Assembly: GCF_001315105.1 (NCBI RefSeq)
Contig: NZ_BAZR01000006.1
Location: forward strand, 1-64,000
Source: Paenibacillus sp. JCM 10914
GTDB lineage: Bacteria > Bacillota > Bacilli > Paenibacillales > Paenibacillaceae
DNA length: 64,000 nucleotides
Reading direction: 5' to 3'
The notes beneath the pieces were generated by a model. The model was not told the DNA's origin and did no database searches. It was given only the letters and a program-made list of their open reading frames with translations. A program made the position numbers and the translations under genes. Positions within the stretch are counted from its first letter, which is position 1; every line of letters starts with the position of its first letter. This document shows positions 21,107 to 31,198 of the stretch, in pieces.

Positions 21107-22993
21107 ATGGCTTATATGGGAGGCGCTTATGACGTCATTGTTGTCGGTGCGGGTCATGCTGGATGTGAAGCTGCACTTGCATCGGCACGCATGGGTGCCG
21201 AAACGTTGATGGTTACCATCAACTTGGATATGGTTGCGTTTATGCCGTGTAACCCATCAATCGGCGGCCCGGCTAAAGGGCATGTCGTGCGTGAAATTGA
21301 CGCGCTTGGCGGTGAGATGGGGCGCAACATTGACCGAACCTTCATTCAAATGCGGATGCTGAATACAGGTAAGGGGCCCGCTGTGCACGCATTACGAGCT
21401 CAGGCGGACAAATTCTCCTATCAGCATACGATGAAAGAAACGATGGAGAAGGAAGAGAAGCTGACGCTTCGTCAGGGCATGGTGGATCAATTAATCGTTG
21501 AGGACGGGGCGTGCGTGGGGATTGTCACTCAGACAGGCACCGAATATCGTGCCAAGGCCGTGGTCTTGACGACAGGAACCTATCTGCGCGGCAAAGTCAT
21601 TATGGGCGAACTGATGTACGAGAGTGGCCCGAACAATCAACAGCCTTCGGTTAAACTGGCACATAATCTGCGCGAGCTTGGCTTTGACCTAGTGCGCTTT
21701 AAGACGGGGACACCGCCGCGTGTGCATAAAGATACGATTGATTTCTCTAAAACGGAGATACAGCCTGGTGACGAGAAGCCGAAATTTTTTTCATATGAAA
21801 CGACATCGTCGGATAACGAGCAGCTACCGTGCTGGCTCACATATACTTCTGTGGATACGCATCAGATCATTAGCGACAATCTTCACCGCGCTCCGATGTT
21901 TTCAGGGGTGATCGAAGGGACAGGTCCACGTTATTGCCCATCGATTGAAGATAAAATCGTCCGCTTTGCAGATAAACCGAAGCATCAGATTTTCCTCGAG
22001 CCGGAAGGCAAGAACACAAAGGAATATTATGTACAGGGTTTGTCTACCAGTCTGCCTGAGGACGTGCAGCTAGCTGTACTTCGTTCCATTCCGGGAATGG
22101 AGAAGGTAGAGATGATGCGTAACGGCTATGCGATTGAATATGATGCGATGGTTCCGACACAGCTCTGGCCATCACTTGAGACGAAGAAGCTGCCTGGGTT
22201 GTTTACCGCAGGACAGATTAATGGAACATCCGGTTATGAGGAGGCGGCAGGTCAAGGGATTATGGCAGGCATCAATGCTGCACGTAAAGTGCAGGACAAG
22301 GAGCCGGTCATTCTGGATCGTTCGCAAGGCTACATCGGAGTTCTTATCGATGATTTGGTAACCAAAGGTACAAACGAACCGTATCGCTTGCTTACCTCGC
22401 GTGCGGAATACCGCCTGTTGCTTCGCCATGATAATGCGGATCTGCGTCTGACGGAGATCGGGCATGACATTGGATTAATATCTGAAGAGCGGTATGCTAA
22501 GTTCCTTCATAAGAAAGAAACGGTGGAGCAGGAGATTGAGCGTCTTCGTCAAGCGAAGGTGAAGCCGGTCGACGTGAACCCAGCTCTTGAGGCAGCTAGT
22601 TCTGCTCCTATTCAGGATGGAAGCAATCTACTAACGATTCTGCGTCGTCCAGAGATTACATTTGCGATAATTGAATCGTTATCTCCGTCTCCTTATGAGT
22701 TGGATGAGGAAATGAAGGAACAGGTCGAGATTCAGATTAAATACGCAGGCTATATCGAGAAGCAACTCGGACATGTAGAGCGACTACAGAAGATGGAAAA
22801 GAAACGCATTCCAGATAATATCGAATATGGTTCCATTAACGGATTAGCGATGGAAGCACGACAGAAGTTGGATAAGATTCGCCCAATTTCCATTGGTCAG
22901 GCGTCACGAATTGCGGGGGTAACACCGGCAGATATTTCGATACTTCTTGTTTACCTGGAGCATTATAACCGGGTAACGGCAGCGAAAGGATAG
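21107..22993 (+). CDS. mnmG: tRNA uridine-5-carboxymethylaminomethyl modification enzyme MnmG
   Basis: 628 residues, full length. FAD-binding motif [16 protein letters not shown] at the N-terminus, then [23 protein letters not shown], and the C-terminal helical domain that contacts MnmE. ATG 21107 has AGGAGGG upstream; an earlier in-frame start at 21068 lacks one. It acts with MnmE in wobble-uridine modification. rsmG starts three bases after its stop. Confidence 0.97.
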   Translation: MAYMGGAYDVIVVGAGHAGCEAALASARMGAETLMVTINLDMVAFMPCNPSIGGPAKGHVVREIDALGGEMGRNIDRTFIQMRMLNTGKGPAVHALRAQADKFSYQHTMKETMEKEEKLTLRQGMVDQLIVEDGACVGIVTQTGTEYRAKAVVLTTGTYLRGKVIMGELMYESGPNNQQPSVKLAHNLRELGFDLVRFKTGTPPRVHKDTIDFSKTEIQPGDEKPKFFSYETTSSDNEQLPCWLTYTSVDTHQIISDNLHRAPMFSGVIEGTGPRYCPSIEDKIVRFADKPKHQIFLEPEGKNTKEYYVQGLSTSLPEDVQLAVLRSIPGMEKVEMMRNGYAIEYDAMVPTQLWPSLETKKLPGLFTAGQINGTSGYEEAAGQGIMAGINAARKVQDKEPVILDRSQGYIGVLIDDLVTKGTNEPYRLLTSRAEYRLLLRHDNADLRLTEIGHDIGLISEERYAKFLHKKETVEQEIERLRQAKVKPVDVNPALEAASSAPIQDGSNLLTILRRPEITFAIIESLSPSPYELDEEMKEQVEIQIKYAGYIEKQLGHVERLQKMEKKRIPDNIEYGSINGLAMEARQKLDKIRPISIGQASRIAGVTPADISILLVYLEHYNRVTAAKG

Positions 22994-22996
22994 GGC

Positions 22997-23719
22997 ATGG
23001 ACGATATTCAGAAGGCTTTTGTTGAACGGCTCCAAGCACACCATATAAGCATCAATGAGCAGCAGCTTCATCAATTTGAGAATTACTACAAGGCCCTCGT
23101 CGAATGGAACGAGAAAATGAACTTGACCGGAATCACGGAGCGGGAGCAAGTTTATACGAAGCATTTCTATGATTCGATCTCGCTTGCGTTCTTCGTTGAT
23201 ATGATGAGCGTCGGAAAATTGGCCGACATCGGATCAGGTGCTGGATTCCCGGGAATTCCGCTCAAAATATGTTTTCCGCATATTAAGCTGACGATTATAG
23301 ATTCACTGAATAAACGAATTACGTTCCTGAAGCATGTTGTGGATACGCTTGGTTTGGATTCCGTTGAATTGATGCACGGCCGAGCAGAGGAAGTTGCACG
23401 TAAGCACGGATATCGAGATGGCTTTGATCTCGTGACGGCAAGAGCGGTCGCGAGAATGGCAGTTCTCAACGAATTCTGTCTGCCTTTCACGAAAGTGGGA
23501 GGACAATTTGCCGCGATGAAGGGAAGCGACCCAGCAGAAGAGGTGAAAGAAGCTTCTCGAAGCTTGAAAGAGTTTAGAGGAAAGTTGAATAAGATCCATT
23601 CATTCTCCCTTCCCGTAGAGGAGTCAGATCGACACATTGTCGTGATCGATAAAACCGGTCCAACTCCTTCCAAATATCCTCGCAAAGCAGGTACGGCTGC
23701 TAAGACGCCTATCATGTAA
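22997..23719 (+). CDS. rsmG: 16S rRNA (guanine527-N7)-methyltransferase
   Basis: 240 residues. It methylates G527 of 16S rRNA using S-adenosylmethionine; loss gives low-level streptomycin resistance in other bacteria. The SAM site is KLADIGSGAGFPGIPLKI, preceded by NEKMNLTGITE, with a C-terminal VIDKTGPTPSKYPRKAGTA. It is the last gene of the mnmE-mnmG-rsmG unit, with a terminator and then a parS site downstream. Confidence 0.97.
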   Translation: MDDIQKAFVERLQAHHISINEQQLHQFENYYKALVEWNEKMNLTGITEREQVYTKHFYDSISLAFFVDMMSVGKLADIGSGAGFPGIPLKICFPHIKLTIIDSLNKRITFLKHVVDTLGLDSVELMHGRAEEVARKHGYRDGFDLVTARAVARMAVLNEFCLPFTKVGGQFAAMKGSDPAEEVKEASRSLKEFRGKLNKIHSFSLPVEESDRHIVVIDKTGPTPSKYPRKAGTAAKTPIM

Positions 23720-23727
23720 ACTAGAGC

Positions 23728-23758
23728 AGAGAAACTCCATGAGTTTCTCTTTTTTTTA
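23728..23758 (+). terminator. Terminator after rsmG
   Basis: A perfect 10-bp stem AGAGAAACTC/GAGTTTCTCT (23728-23737 with 23741-23750) with a run of eight T. Confidence 0.9.
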
Positions 23759-23775
23759 TTGAAGATGAATTTCAT

Positions 23776-23791
23776 TGTTTCACGTGAAACA
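23776..23791. other. parS centromere site 1
   Basis: TGTTTCACGTGAAACA is a perfect 16-bp palindrome and differs from the B. subtilis parS consensus at one position. It is intergenic, upstream of noc. ParB should load here. Confidence 0.93.
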
Positions 23792-24364
23792 ATAGATCAC
23801 TCGACATATTCCTCAGATCATGGTTCGATAAACCATACGAGAGTTGCAGGAAAAAAGGTGAAATTGGAGAATAGAGTTATAGGACAAAAAGTGGTAGAAT
23901 AGAATCGTAGATTATTATGATTGAGGGAATGAACTAAACCGTGTCTATTTTACGAGATAATACGGTGGGTGCTATTTCATCATTGGCAACAAATCAGTCA
24001 TTTCTTCTACAACTTAATAGGTTAATGACTGCTTGGAGAATGTCGAAGCAGAAACGGAGCGTACTTGTAACGTACGGCAGAATGTTGGATCAATAACCAA
24101 TAATATGCGGTATATAGAAGGTACAAACGGCTTGATGCAGAGGATATAAGCATGAAACCAGCTTATGCAGGAGTGTGTCTGGTCTACAAATGGGTTCTTT
24201 GGTTCCTTCAACGAATATGATAGAACGCCATACCCATCGTACGGCGTCCATAAATTAGTTGCTGGATACTTGGCGCCCTTGTTATCAGTCTACCGAATAT
24301 ACCGGTTTAACCAGGGTATCGGGATTCACCCCTGCTATCATGAAATTAGGTGGTAATATACGGA
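23792..24364. other. Long intergenic region upstream of noc
   Basis: Nearly 600 bp without a convincing gene. Open frames are short and lack ribosome-binding sites. The noc ribosome-binding site (AGGTGG) is at the end. No Noc-type site (TATTTCCCGGGAAATA) was found. I see no hairpin or repeat strong enough to name. Confidence 0.4.
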
Positions 24365-25183
24365 ATGAAAGAACAATTTTCGAAGTTGTTTGGCTTAGCG
24401 GCAGAGCGGAACCAAGGGGATGAAGTAAAACATATCCCGGTAAACGAGGTTGTCAGCAGCCCATACCAGCCACGGACGATTTTTGATGATGACAAAATTG
24501 ACGAATTGCTCCAAACGATTAAGACGCATGGAGTTATTCAACCTATTGTTGTCCGGATTCGCAATGGCACGTATGAGATCATTGCAGGTGAACGTCGCTG
24601 GCGCGCAGTTAAGAAACTGGGTCTGGACACGATTCCGGCCATTGTTCGGGAGTTCAATGATTCACAGGCAGCATCGATTGCTCTCATTGAGAATTTGCAG
24701 CGAGAGGGACTTACTTCGATCGAAGAGGCTGTGGCCTATCAGAAGTTAATTGATTTACATCAACTGACCCAAGAAAGTCTAGCCCAGAGACTCGGCAAAA
24801 GCCAATCTACCATTGCGAATAAGATTCGATTGCTGCAATTACCGGGGACAGTGAAAACAGCTCTAATGGAACGGAAAGTCACGGAGCGTCATGCTAGAGC
24901 GTTATTGTCTTTAGACAATGAAGAAACGCAGCTTAAGGTTCTTGATGAGATTATTACGAAGGAATTAAACGTCAAGCAGACAGAAGCGAGAATCGCCTTT
25001 TATAAAGAAGTAACAACGATGAAGAAAGCCAAGCGTGTGTCCTATACGAAGGATGTTCGGCTGGCCTTGAATACGATTCGACAATCCATTGATATGGTTA
25101 CCGGGTCCGGGATGGCGATCAAGACAACGGAAAATGATCATGAAGATCATTATGAGATTGTCATCAAAATACCTAAACGCTAA
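24365..25183 (+). CDS. noc: Nucleoid occlusion protein Noc
   Basis: 272 residues. A ParB-family protein that binds its own sites and blocks FtsZ assembly over the nucleoid. It begins MKEQFSKLFGLAAERN, the amphipathic membrane-binding N-terminus of Noc, then the ParB/CTPase domain (SPYQPRTIFDDDKIDELLQTIKTHG, AGERRWRAVKKLG, ALIENLQREGLTSIEEA) and helix-turn-helix (LAQRLGKSQSTIANKIRLLQLP). The short Noc N-terminus and position after rsmG distinguish it from parB at 26222. A terminator separates it from soj. Confidence 0.92.
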   Translation: MKEQFSKLFGLAAERNQGDEVKHIPVNEVVSSPYQPRTIFDDDKIDELLQTIKTHGVIQPIVVRIRNGTYEIIAGERRWRAVKKLGLDTIPAIVREFNDSQAASIALIENLQREGLTSIEEAVAYQKLIDLHQLTQESLAQRLGKSQSTIANKIRLLQLPGTVKTALMERKVTERHARALLSLDNEETQLKVLDEIITKELNVKQTEARIAFYKEVTTMKKAKRVSYTKDVRLALNTIRQSIDMVTGSGMAIKTTENDHEDHYEIVIKIPKR

Positions 25184-25193
25184 GTACGATTTG

Positions 25194-25219
25194 AAGCGGT
25201 ACGTGAACTGCCGCTTTTT
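25194..25219 (+). terminator. Probable terminator after noc
   Basis: AAGCGG (25194-25199) pairs with CCGCTT (25211-25216), followed by T's. A short stem. The remaining gap to soj (25220-25467) shows no gene. Confidence 0.55.
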
Positions 25220-25467
25220 CTGTTGATTCAGGAATGAGAAAAGAGACACAACACACAGCATGTATGGAACGGCTTCGAGTGTCCTGTTGTGAGCGCTCTT
25301 TTTATAAGATGAGGAACTTGAATTTATTACTAACTCATTTCAATCGGCGAATAATCTGGCGCTATTAACATACTGCTGGAATATTCACAAAATACATATG
25401 CAGTTCAATATTGCATATCATCTATTGCGACTACTTAGAAGAGTCTTCCTACATTGAGGTGAAATGA

Positions 25468-26229
25468 GTGTCAAAGATAATAGCCATAGCTAATCAAAAG
25501 GGCGGTGTCGGTAAAACAACGACTTCCGTCAACCTGGGAGCAGGATTGGCTTCAATAGGCAAACGGGTGCTTTTGGTAGATATAGACCCTCAAGGCAACA
25601 CGACCAGCGGGGTTGGCATTAACAAAGCAGATGTTGCCAATTGTATATACGATATTATTATTAATGAAGTACATCCTAAGGATGCGATCTGCGGGACCAA
25701 CATTGAAGGGTTGGATATTATTCCTGCAACCATTCAGTTGGCTGGTGCAGAGATAGAACTCGTGCCGACGATTTCCCGCGAAGTCCGATTGAAGAAGTCG
25801 CTTCAACTGGTGAAACCTCAGTATGATTACATTCTAATTGATTGCCCGCCATCGCTCGGCATATTAACGATCAATTCATTGACCGCTGCCGATTCGGTCA
25901 TTATTCCGATTCAGTGTGAATACTATGCGCTGGAAGGTTTGAGTCAGCTCCTGAATACCGTACGCCTTGTGCAAAAACATCTCAATACCTCCTTGAAAAT
26001 TGAGGGAGTGCTGTTAACGATGTTGGATGCACGGACAAATCTGGGAATCCAAGTGATTGAAGAAGTGAAGAAGTATTTTCAAGAGAAAGTATATAAGACG
26101 ATCATTCCAAGGAATATTCGTTTGAGTGAGGCACCTTCTCATGGACAATCCATCATCACGTATGATCCACGTTCAAAGGGTGCCGAAGTATATCTGGAAC
26201 TGGCAAAGGAAGTGATCTCATATGAGTAA
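25468..26229 (+). CDS. soj: Chromosome partitioning ATPase Soj/ParA
   Basis: 253 residues. Deviant Walker A QKGGVGKTTTSVNLGAGLA with both lysines, then DIDPQGNTTSG and DCPPSLGILT. Soj binds DNA non-specifically in its ATP form, is stimulated by ParB, and in B. subtilis also controls DnaA activity. Start is GTG 25468 with GAGGTG upstream. It overlaps parB by eight bases, indicating coupled translation. Confidence 0.96.
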   Translation: MSKIIAIANQKGGVGKTTTSVNLGAGLASIGKRVLLVDIDPQGNTTSGVGINKADVANCIYDIIINEVHPKDAICGTNIEGLDIIPATIQLAGAEIELVPTISREVRLKKSLQLVKPQYDYILIDCPPSLGILTINSLTAADSVIIPIQCEYYALEGLSQLLNTVRLVQKHLNTSLKIEGVLLTMLDARTNLGIQVIEEVKKYFQEKVYKTIIPRNIRLSEAPSHGQSIITYDPRSKGAEVYLELAKEVISYE

Positions 26230-27061
26230 ACGTTTAGGAAAAGGGCTGGATGCGCTTATTCCTTCTTTGTCTATTAATGATGATGATAAAGTTGTTGAAA
26301 TTCCGCTGAGTCAACTGCGAGCGAATCCTTACCAGCCGCGTAAAACCTTTAATGATGAGGCGATTCAGGAATTAGCGGAGTCGATTCGTCAACATGGCGT
26401 TATTCAACCGATCATCGTACGCAGCGTGCTAAAAGGATATGAGATCATTGCTGGGGAACGCAGATTTAGAGCGTCTCAGTATTGTGGTAAAGCTACGGTC
26501 CCAGCTGTAGTTCGATCTTTCAGTGATCAGCAGGTCATGGAAATTGCACTTATTGAAAACCTGCAGCGTGAGAATTTGAATGCAATGGAAATTGCAGTGG
26601 CCTACCAGGGACTAATGGAACAATTTTCCTTAACACAAGAAGAATTGTCGCTTAAGGTTGGCAAGTCCAGATCTCATATCGCGAATTTTTTGCGGTTGTT
26701 GTCATTGCCTGAAGAAGTGAAGGATAATGTTTCACGTGGAACATTATCAATGGGGCACGCTAGAGCGATCGTGGGAATTAAAGATCCGTTACTTGTGAAA
26801 CAGCTTGCCAAACAGTGCATTGAACAAGAGTGGAGTGTGCGAGAGCTGGAGGAAGCGGTTAAGAACCTGGATCGCAAGCCTGCCGATAAAGCGAAGGCGA
26901 AATTAAAGAAAAGAGATCCTTATATTGATCACTTGGAAGAGGATCTAAGAGAACGTTTCAAAACGACCGTTAAAATAAAGCATAACAAAGACAAAGGGAA
27001 AATTGAACTTAACTATTACAGCAAACAGGATTTGGAGCGTTTGTTAGAGTTGTTGCAATAA
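26222..27061 (+). CDS. parB: Chromosome partitioning protein ParB/Spo0J
   Basis: 279 residues. Begins SKRLGKGLDALIP, the Soj-stimulating N-terminus. The CTPase fold includes NPYQPRKTFNDEAIQELAESIRQHG and AGERRFRASQYCG; the helix-turn-helix LSLKVGKSRSHIANFLRLLSLP binds parS; a C-terminal dimer domain follows. A parS site lies inside the gene, as in B. subtilis. ParB spreads from parS and loads condensin. Confidence 0.97.
   Translation: MSKRLGKGLDALIPSLSINDDDKVVEIPLSQLRANPYQPRKTFNDEAIQELAESIRQHGVIQPIIVRSVLKGYEIIAGERRFRASQYCGKATVPAVVRSFSDQQVMEIALIENLQRENLNAMEIAVAYQGLMEQFSLTQEELSLKVGKSRSHIANFLRLLSLPEEVKDNVSRGTLSMGHARAIVGIKDPLLVKQLAKQCIEQEWSVRELEEAVKNLDRKPADKAKAKLKKRDPYIDHLEEDLRERFKTTVKIKHNKDKGKIELNYYSKQDLERLLELLQ
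26728..26743 (-). other. parS centromere site 2, inside parB
   Basis: The minus strand reads TGTTCCACGTGAAACA, the exact B. subtilis parS consensus, located within parB as in B. subtilis spo0J. Confidence 0.95.
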
Positions 27062-27116
27062 GTCAGTAGTTGGTTGCATGAATAGTAACAGTGAATTTCC
27101 GTGATTCCTAACAACC

Positions 27117-27165
27117 AAAGACATGTCGATGTTCCATTGTTGGAACAAGATATGTCTTTCTTTAC
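27117..27165 (+). terminator. Probable terminator after parB
   Basis: An interrupted stem: AAAGACAT/ATGTCTTT outside and GTTCCA/TGGAAC inside, followed by TCTTT. Confidence 0.55.
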
Positions 27166-27251
27166 CTAAATGATGCATAAATGCAACAATGAGCGATGTT
27201 AATGTGGGGTTTAGTTGGAAATGGTGAAGGGGAAAGGGAAAGGGAAACTTG

Positions 27252-28399
27252 ATGAAACCAATCATTTATTTGGACCATGCAGCCACCTCGTGGCCCAAAC
27301 CACCTGAAGTGTTAGCGGCGATGGAGCAAGCTTTGCTGCATGCGTCTGCTAATCCAGGTCGAGGCAGTCATCATATGGCGGTTAAAGCGGCACGGATTCT
27401 GTATGGAACGCGTAGAGTGCTCGCTGAATTGTTCGGGGTGAAAAATCCGAATGATATTGTGTTGACTTCCAATACAACGGAAGCGCTAAACATGGCGCTG
27501 AAAGGATACTTGAGTGAAGGGGATCACGTCATTGCGACGATGATCGAACATAATTCTGTTCGAAGGCCGCTAGAGTATTTAAGGCGTACTCGAGGTATAC
27601 ACGTTGATTATGTACAGGTTGATGAAGAGGGACAACCGGATCTACAACAAATTAACAAGATGTTTCGTTCAAATACAAGGATGCTCGTGTGCAGTCATAG
27701 TTCGAATCTCTTGGGTTCTATTCTTCCTTTGCGTGAAATAGGAGAAATGGTAAGAGGCAAAGGGGCTGTTATGCTAGTAGATGCAGCACAGAGTGCAGGG
27801 ACGCTTGATATAAACGTGGAGGACCTCTCTATCGATATGCTGGCATTTCCAGGTCATAAGGGGCTGTTAGGACCACAGGGAACGGGTGGGCTCTATATTT
27901 CACCTACGATTGAGCTGGAGCCAATTCTACATGGCGGTACAGGAAGTCAATCGGAAGCGATTGAAATGCCGACAGTACGACCGGATCGATATGAAGCAGG
28001 GACGCCAAATACTGTGGGCCATGCCGGGTTGTTGCTGGTATCCTGAAGGTTCAGGAATGGACGCCGAAGATGATCTATCAGCACGAATGGGAACTTACAC
28101 AGCTGCTGATGGAAGGACTGATGCAAAACGATGATCTGCGATTATTGGGTCCAGGTCTAGGCAAGCCAAGAACGGGTATTGTATCTTTCGTGTCTGGCCA
28201 GTATAGCTCGTCGGAGCTGGCTTTTCGCTTGGATCGTGAATATGGCATTGCAGTAAGAGCAGGATATCATTGTACTCCTTTAGCGCATATGGCATCTGAT
28301 ACAGAGCAGACAGGTGCGGTTAGAGTAAGTGTAGGGGTGACGACCACACAAGAGGATATAAGTGTTATGCTCACAGCGATGAAGGAGATCTATAGCTAA
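27252..28399 (+). pseudogene. Cysteine desulfurase-like class V aminotransferase, apparent one-base deletion
   Basis: A PLP enzyme of the NifS/Csd type: YLDHAATSWPKPPEVLAAM, VLTSNTTEALNMALKG, MIEHNSVRRPLEYL, LVDAAQSAGTLDI, and the PLP-lysine motif FPGHKGLLGPQGTGGLYI. The frame breaks near 28034 (HAGLL, then AGILKVQEWTPKMIYQHEW in the next frame). The second part holds VRAGYHCTPLAH, with a cysteine where desulfurases have the persulfide-forming residue. Adding one G gives about 382 residues. No iron-sulfur scaffold gene is adjacent. It could be a selenocysteine lyase-like relative. Confidence 0.78.
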
Positions 28400-28438
28400 T
28401 GGATACAGATCAAGATAGAGAAGAGGAAGGAATAGCGC

Positions 28439-28939
28439 ATGGCTGAATTAAATGAATTGATCATGGAGCAGCTTCATTGGTTTGTCATCTTGATGGTCAT
28501 CATGATCTTGATCTTATGGATAACGGCAGCTGTTCAAGGAGCTAAATTACGTAAGATGAGACGCCGTTACGATGCCATGATGGCAGGTAGTGGAGTGGAG
28601 GATCTAGAAACATTACTCGTACAACTGAAAGTCCAGATGGATGAAATCGAAGAGGGCCAAGGTAACCATGCCAAAATGCTGGATTCCATATCTCGTAATA
28701 TGAAGGGAATGAAATCCAAAGTAGGCATCATTCGTTATAATGCATTCGGGGAACGGGGGAATGATATGAGTTTCTCCCTGGCTATTCTGAGTGAACAAGA
28801 GGAAGGGCTTGTCCTGACCGGTTTGCATAACCGGGAGAGCTCATATGTTTACGCTAAACCACTGAAAGACGGGCAGTCCATCTATCCTTTATCTCCGGAG
28901 GAGAAAGAAGCCGTTACTCTTGCGCTGCAAAAAGGGTAG
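28439..28939 (+). CDS. DUF4446-family membrane-anchored protein
   Basis: 166 residues. One N-terminal membrane helix (WFVILMVIMILILWITAAVQG), then a coiled-coil-like stretch (LETLLVQLKVQMDEIEEGQGNHAKML), then a conserved soluble end (GIIRYNAFGERGNDMSFSLAILSEQEEGLVLTGLHNRESSYVYAKPL). This matches DUF4446 proteins encoded near parB in many Bacillota; their function is unknown. Its 3' end overlaps the convergent yyaC by 26 bp. Confidence 0.85.
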   Translation: MAELNELIMEQLHWFVILMVIMILILWITAAVQGAKLRKMRRRYDAMMAGSGVEDLETLLVQLKVQMDEIEEGQGNHAKMLDSISRNMKGMKSKVGIIRYNAFGERGNDMSFSLAILSEQEEGLVLTGLHNRESSYVYAKPLKDGQSIYPLSPEEKEAVTLALQKG

Positions 28940-29519
28940 AGCGATTCCATTCCTTAATTCCGGAAAAGATACAGGTTGCAATGATATCAGACAGTCGCAT
29001 TACGAGACTTAAACGGGTGTTCTGTAATACGAAGTATTCCATAAAGCCGCCGACATTGACGATGCCCGTAACATGGATATCGCCGACCGGCGGTAATTCT
29101 TTATGTACGCCGGCTCCTGGTTTAAGGGGACCGTCAGCCACCTGAATAGATCCAACACTAGTGGATTGGCCAAGACAAGCATCAATGCCGATGACAAAAG
29201 GATTCTCGAATTTCTCGTTGATGATATTCAAGGTGTCTTTCAGATTCATGGCATGAACCGGCTCGTCCAACGTTCCATACAGATGGAAGAGGGAGCTGTT
29301 GTACCTTGCCAGCGAAGTTCCAACGAGCGGACCTAAGCAATCTCCTGTTGAACGATCTGTGCCGATGCAGACGATCACCAGTGGACGATGCTGTGTCGTG
29401 GCGTCAGACAGGTGAAATAGCAAACGATGTATAATAGCAGAATGGATATTCGGATCGGTATGTGGTATTTTTAAGCTGGAAGGCTCGGGACGGGAAGTGA
29501 AATTAGATAGACGGTTCAT
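28914..29519 (-). CDS. yyaC: Spore protease YyaC (GPR-related)
   Basis: 201 residues. Matches the YyaC family of putative sporulation proteases related to GPR: VIVCIGTDRSTGDCLGPLVG near the middle and VIGIDACLGQSTSVGSIQVADGPLKPGAGVHKELPPVGD, with conserved aspartates. Its substrate is unknown. It is a minus-strand gene among plus-strand neighbours, consistent with a separate sporulation promoter, which I could not assign. Confidence 0.9.
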   Translation of the reverse strand: MNRLSNFTSRPEPSSLKIPHTDPNIHSAIIHRLLFHLSDATTQHRPLVIVCIGTDRSTGDCLGPLVGTSLARYNSSLFHLYGTLDEPVHAMNLKDTLNIINEKFENPFVIGIDACLGQSTSVGSIQVADGPLKPGAGVHKELPPVGDIHVTGIVNVGGFMEYFVLQNTRLSLVMRLSDIIATCIFSGIKEWNRSTLFAAQE

Positions 29520-29692
29520 AGAATCTTCCTTTCGTCTGCATTTGGTAGTATCAGTATATGGATGAATACGGGTTTTTATACTTGATGAATACGATTTGTA
29601 TACACGGTAGTTGATCGGGTCGATGCAAGAGAGTTAGAGGGAATGAGAGAAGTAGATTTACAAAAGGAAGATACATATGGAGGGAATGCTTC

Positions 29693-29947
29693 GTGGAAGG
29701 GGCTATGCTGATAGCATTTGATTCTACCCAGCAGGCGCTGCGGGCGGAGATGCTGCTGGAATACGGGGAGATTGAGATCGATCTGTTTCCAACGCCGAAA
29801 GAGATTACAGCAGGGTGTGCATTATCGATTCAATTCCCGGCTGATGTGTTAAAAGAAGTTCAAGAGATTATAGAACAAGAGCGTGTGGAGATCCGGGGGA
29901 TCTTTGTGCTTGATGTCAACAACACGTATATAAACATCGAGGAGTAA
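29693..29947 (+). CDS. DUF3343-family small protein
   Basis: 84 residues from GTG 29693, which has GGAGGG 8 nt upstream. The sequence (MLIAFDSTQQALRAEMLLEY, then IDLFPTPKEITAGCALSIQF) matches DUF3343 proteins, which resemble a ferredoxin-like fold and are often near selenium or sulfur-transfer genes. A cysteine-desulfurase-like gene lies 1.3 kb upstream; a functional link is only a guess. It ends 15 bp before mscS. Confidence 0.8.
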   Translation: MEGAMLIAFDSTQQALRAEMLLEYGEIEIDLFPTPKEITAGCALSIQFPADVLKEVQEIIEQERVEIRGIFVLDVNNTYINIEE

Positions 29948-29962
29948 CAGGAGGAGCATAGC

Positions 29963-30853
29963 ATGAGGGGGACGGGCTTCTTAGCGGAAGGTGACCAAGA
30001 TCTGGATAATGTTGTCAAGGAGGTCGGTAGTATGAAAGACGCAGTATGGAAGTGGCTAACCAATGAGGAGATGTGGATGAATGTACTAAGCTCAGGACTC
30101 CGCATTATCGTTATATTTCTTCTGACTCGAATTGTTATTCGCGTAGTTTATAGGATGATAGACCAGTTCCTGTTAAGACAAGAGAAAAGTCGTATTCAAG
30201 TCAATTCCCGCCGTTTCGTGACGGTAGGTGAATTGTTGAAAAACGTAACTTCATTTGTATGTAACTTCGTGATGATTCTCATCATCCTTTCGGAATTCGA
30301 TTTCAAACTTGGCCCACTACTTGCGGGTGCAGGTGTGCTTGGTCTCGCGATCGGTTTCGGAGCACAGAGCTTGGTCAAAGATGTTATTACGGGCTTCTTC
30401 ATTATTTTTGAGGATCAGTTTGCGGTAGGTGACGTCATTAAGAGCGGAGAATATCGTGGGACGGTAGAGGTTATCGGACTTCGTACAACGAGAGTGCGGG
30501 GGCTGAACGGGGAAATCTACATCATACCCAATGGTATTATCGCGAGCGTGACCAACTACTCTCTCTCGAATTCACTGGCCATCGTAGATTTGCCGGTGAA
30601 GAATGACCAGCAGTTGAAGGACACGGTAGCATTAATTCAAACGGCTATGAATGGGATTATGGAGCGTCGACCTGAGATCAGGAGCACGCCGGATGTTCTT
30701 GGTATTCAGTCCTTAAGTACTTCGGAATATGTAGTACGTATCGTGGCAGAGTGTAATCCGAACGCAAGAGAGGATGTAGAGCGCCAAATTTTTACAGATA
30801 TTAAACAAGCAACTGAGGAACAAGAGGTTGAACAAGAGCGCGCTCAAGGTTGA
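29963..30853 (+). CDS. mscS: Small-conductance mechanosensitive channel MscS
   Basis: 296 residues. A short cytoplasmic start, membrane segments (LRIIVIFLLTRIVIRVVY and NVTSFVCNFVMILIILSEF), and the pore-lining helix with the conserved loop LAGAGVLGLAIGFGAQSLVKDVITGFFIIFEDQFAVGD, then the beta domain. The channel releases solutes on hypo-osmotic shock. Two starts are plausible: ATG 29963 (AGGAGGAG upstream) and ATG 30032 (AAGGAGGTC upstream); I keep the longer. Confidence 0.92.
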   Translation: MRGTGFLAEGDQDLDNVVKEVGSMKDAVWKWLTNEEMWMNVLSSGLRIIVIFLLTRIVIRVVYRMIDQFLLRQEKSRIQVNSRRFVTVGELLKNVTSFVCNFVMILIILSEFDFKLGPLLAGAGVLGLAIGFGAQSLVKDVITGFFIIFEDQFAVGDVIKSGEYRGTVEVIGLRTTRVRGLNGEIYIIPNGIIASVTNYSLSNSLAIVDLPVKNDQQLKDTVALIQTAMNGIMERRPEIRSTPDVLGIQSLSTSEYVVRIVAECNPNAREDVERQIFTDIKQATEEQEVEQERAQG

Positions 30854-30926
30854 AGTGGATTGTAATTCATGGACCGTGCTATATAATGAATTAATGATAG
30901 TTTAGAGGAGCGGGGGAGCGGTAACC

Positions 30927-31148
30927 ATGGAACGGAAGGTATTTCAATTAGGTGATATCGTTCAGATGAAGAAACCTCATCCCTGTGGGAATAATGAGAT
31001 GGAGATCATTCGCATGGGGATGGATATTCGGATTAAATGCACCAAATGTCAGCACAGTGTGTTAATCCCAAGGATCAAATTCGAGAAAAACATGAAGAAA
31101 GTGCTTCGTTCAACGCAAGAAGGTGAAGGGGCTGGGGAGAATCTTTAA
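30927..31148 (+). CDS. DUF951-family small protein
   Basis: 73 residues. FQLGDIVQMKKPHPCGNNEMEIIRMGMDIRIKCTKCQHSVLIPRIKFEKNMKKVL is the DUF951 pattern, with one Cys upstream and a CxxC pair that could bind zinc. These proteins usually sit beside mscS or ychF in Bacillota; the function is unknown. A GGAGCGGG ribosome-binding site lies upstream. Confidence 0.88.
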   Translation: MERKVFQLGDIVQMKKPHPCGNNEMEIIRMGMDIRIKCTKCQHSVLIPRIKFEKNMKKVLRSTQEGEGAGENL

Positions 31149-31198
31149 AAGGATCTACTCCTCCCTCAACCTGTCTAAATGAATCAATGGCCAAGCTA

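Noticed and set aside
23792..24364. A possible gene or regulatory RNA in the long gap before noc
   Set aside because: Only short frames without ribosome-binding sites and no convincing stem-loops.
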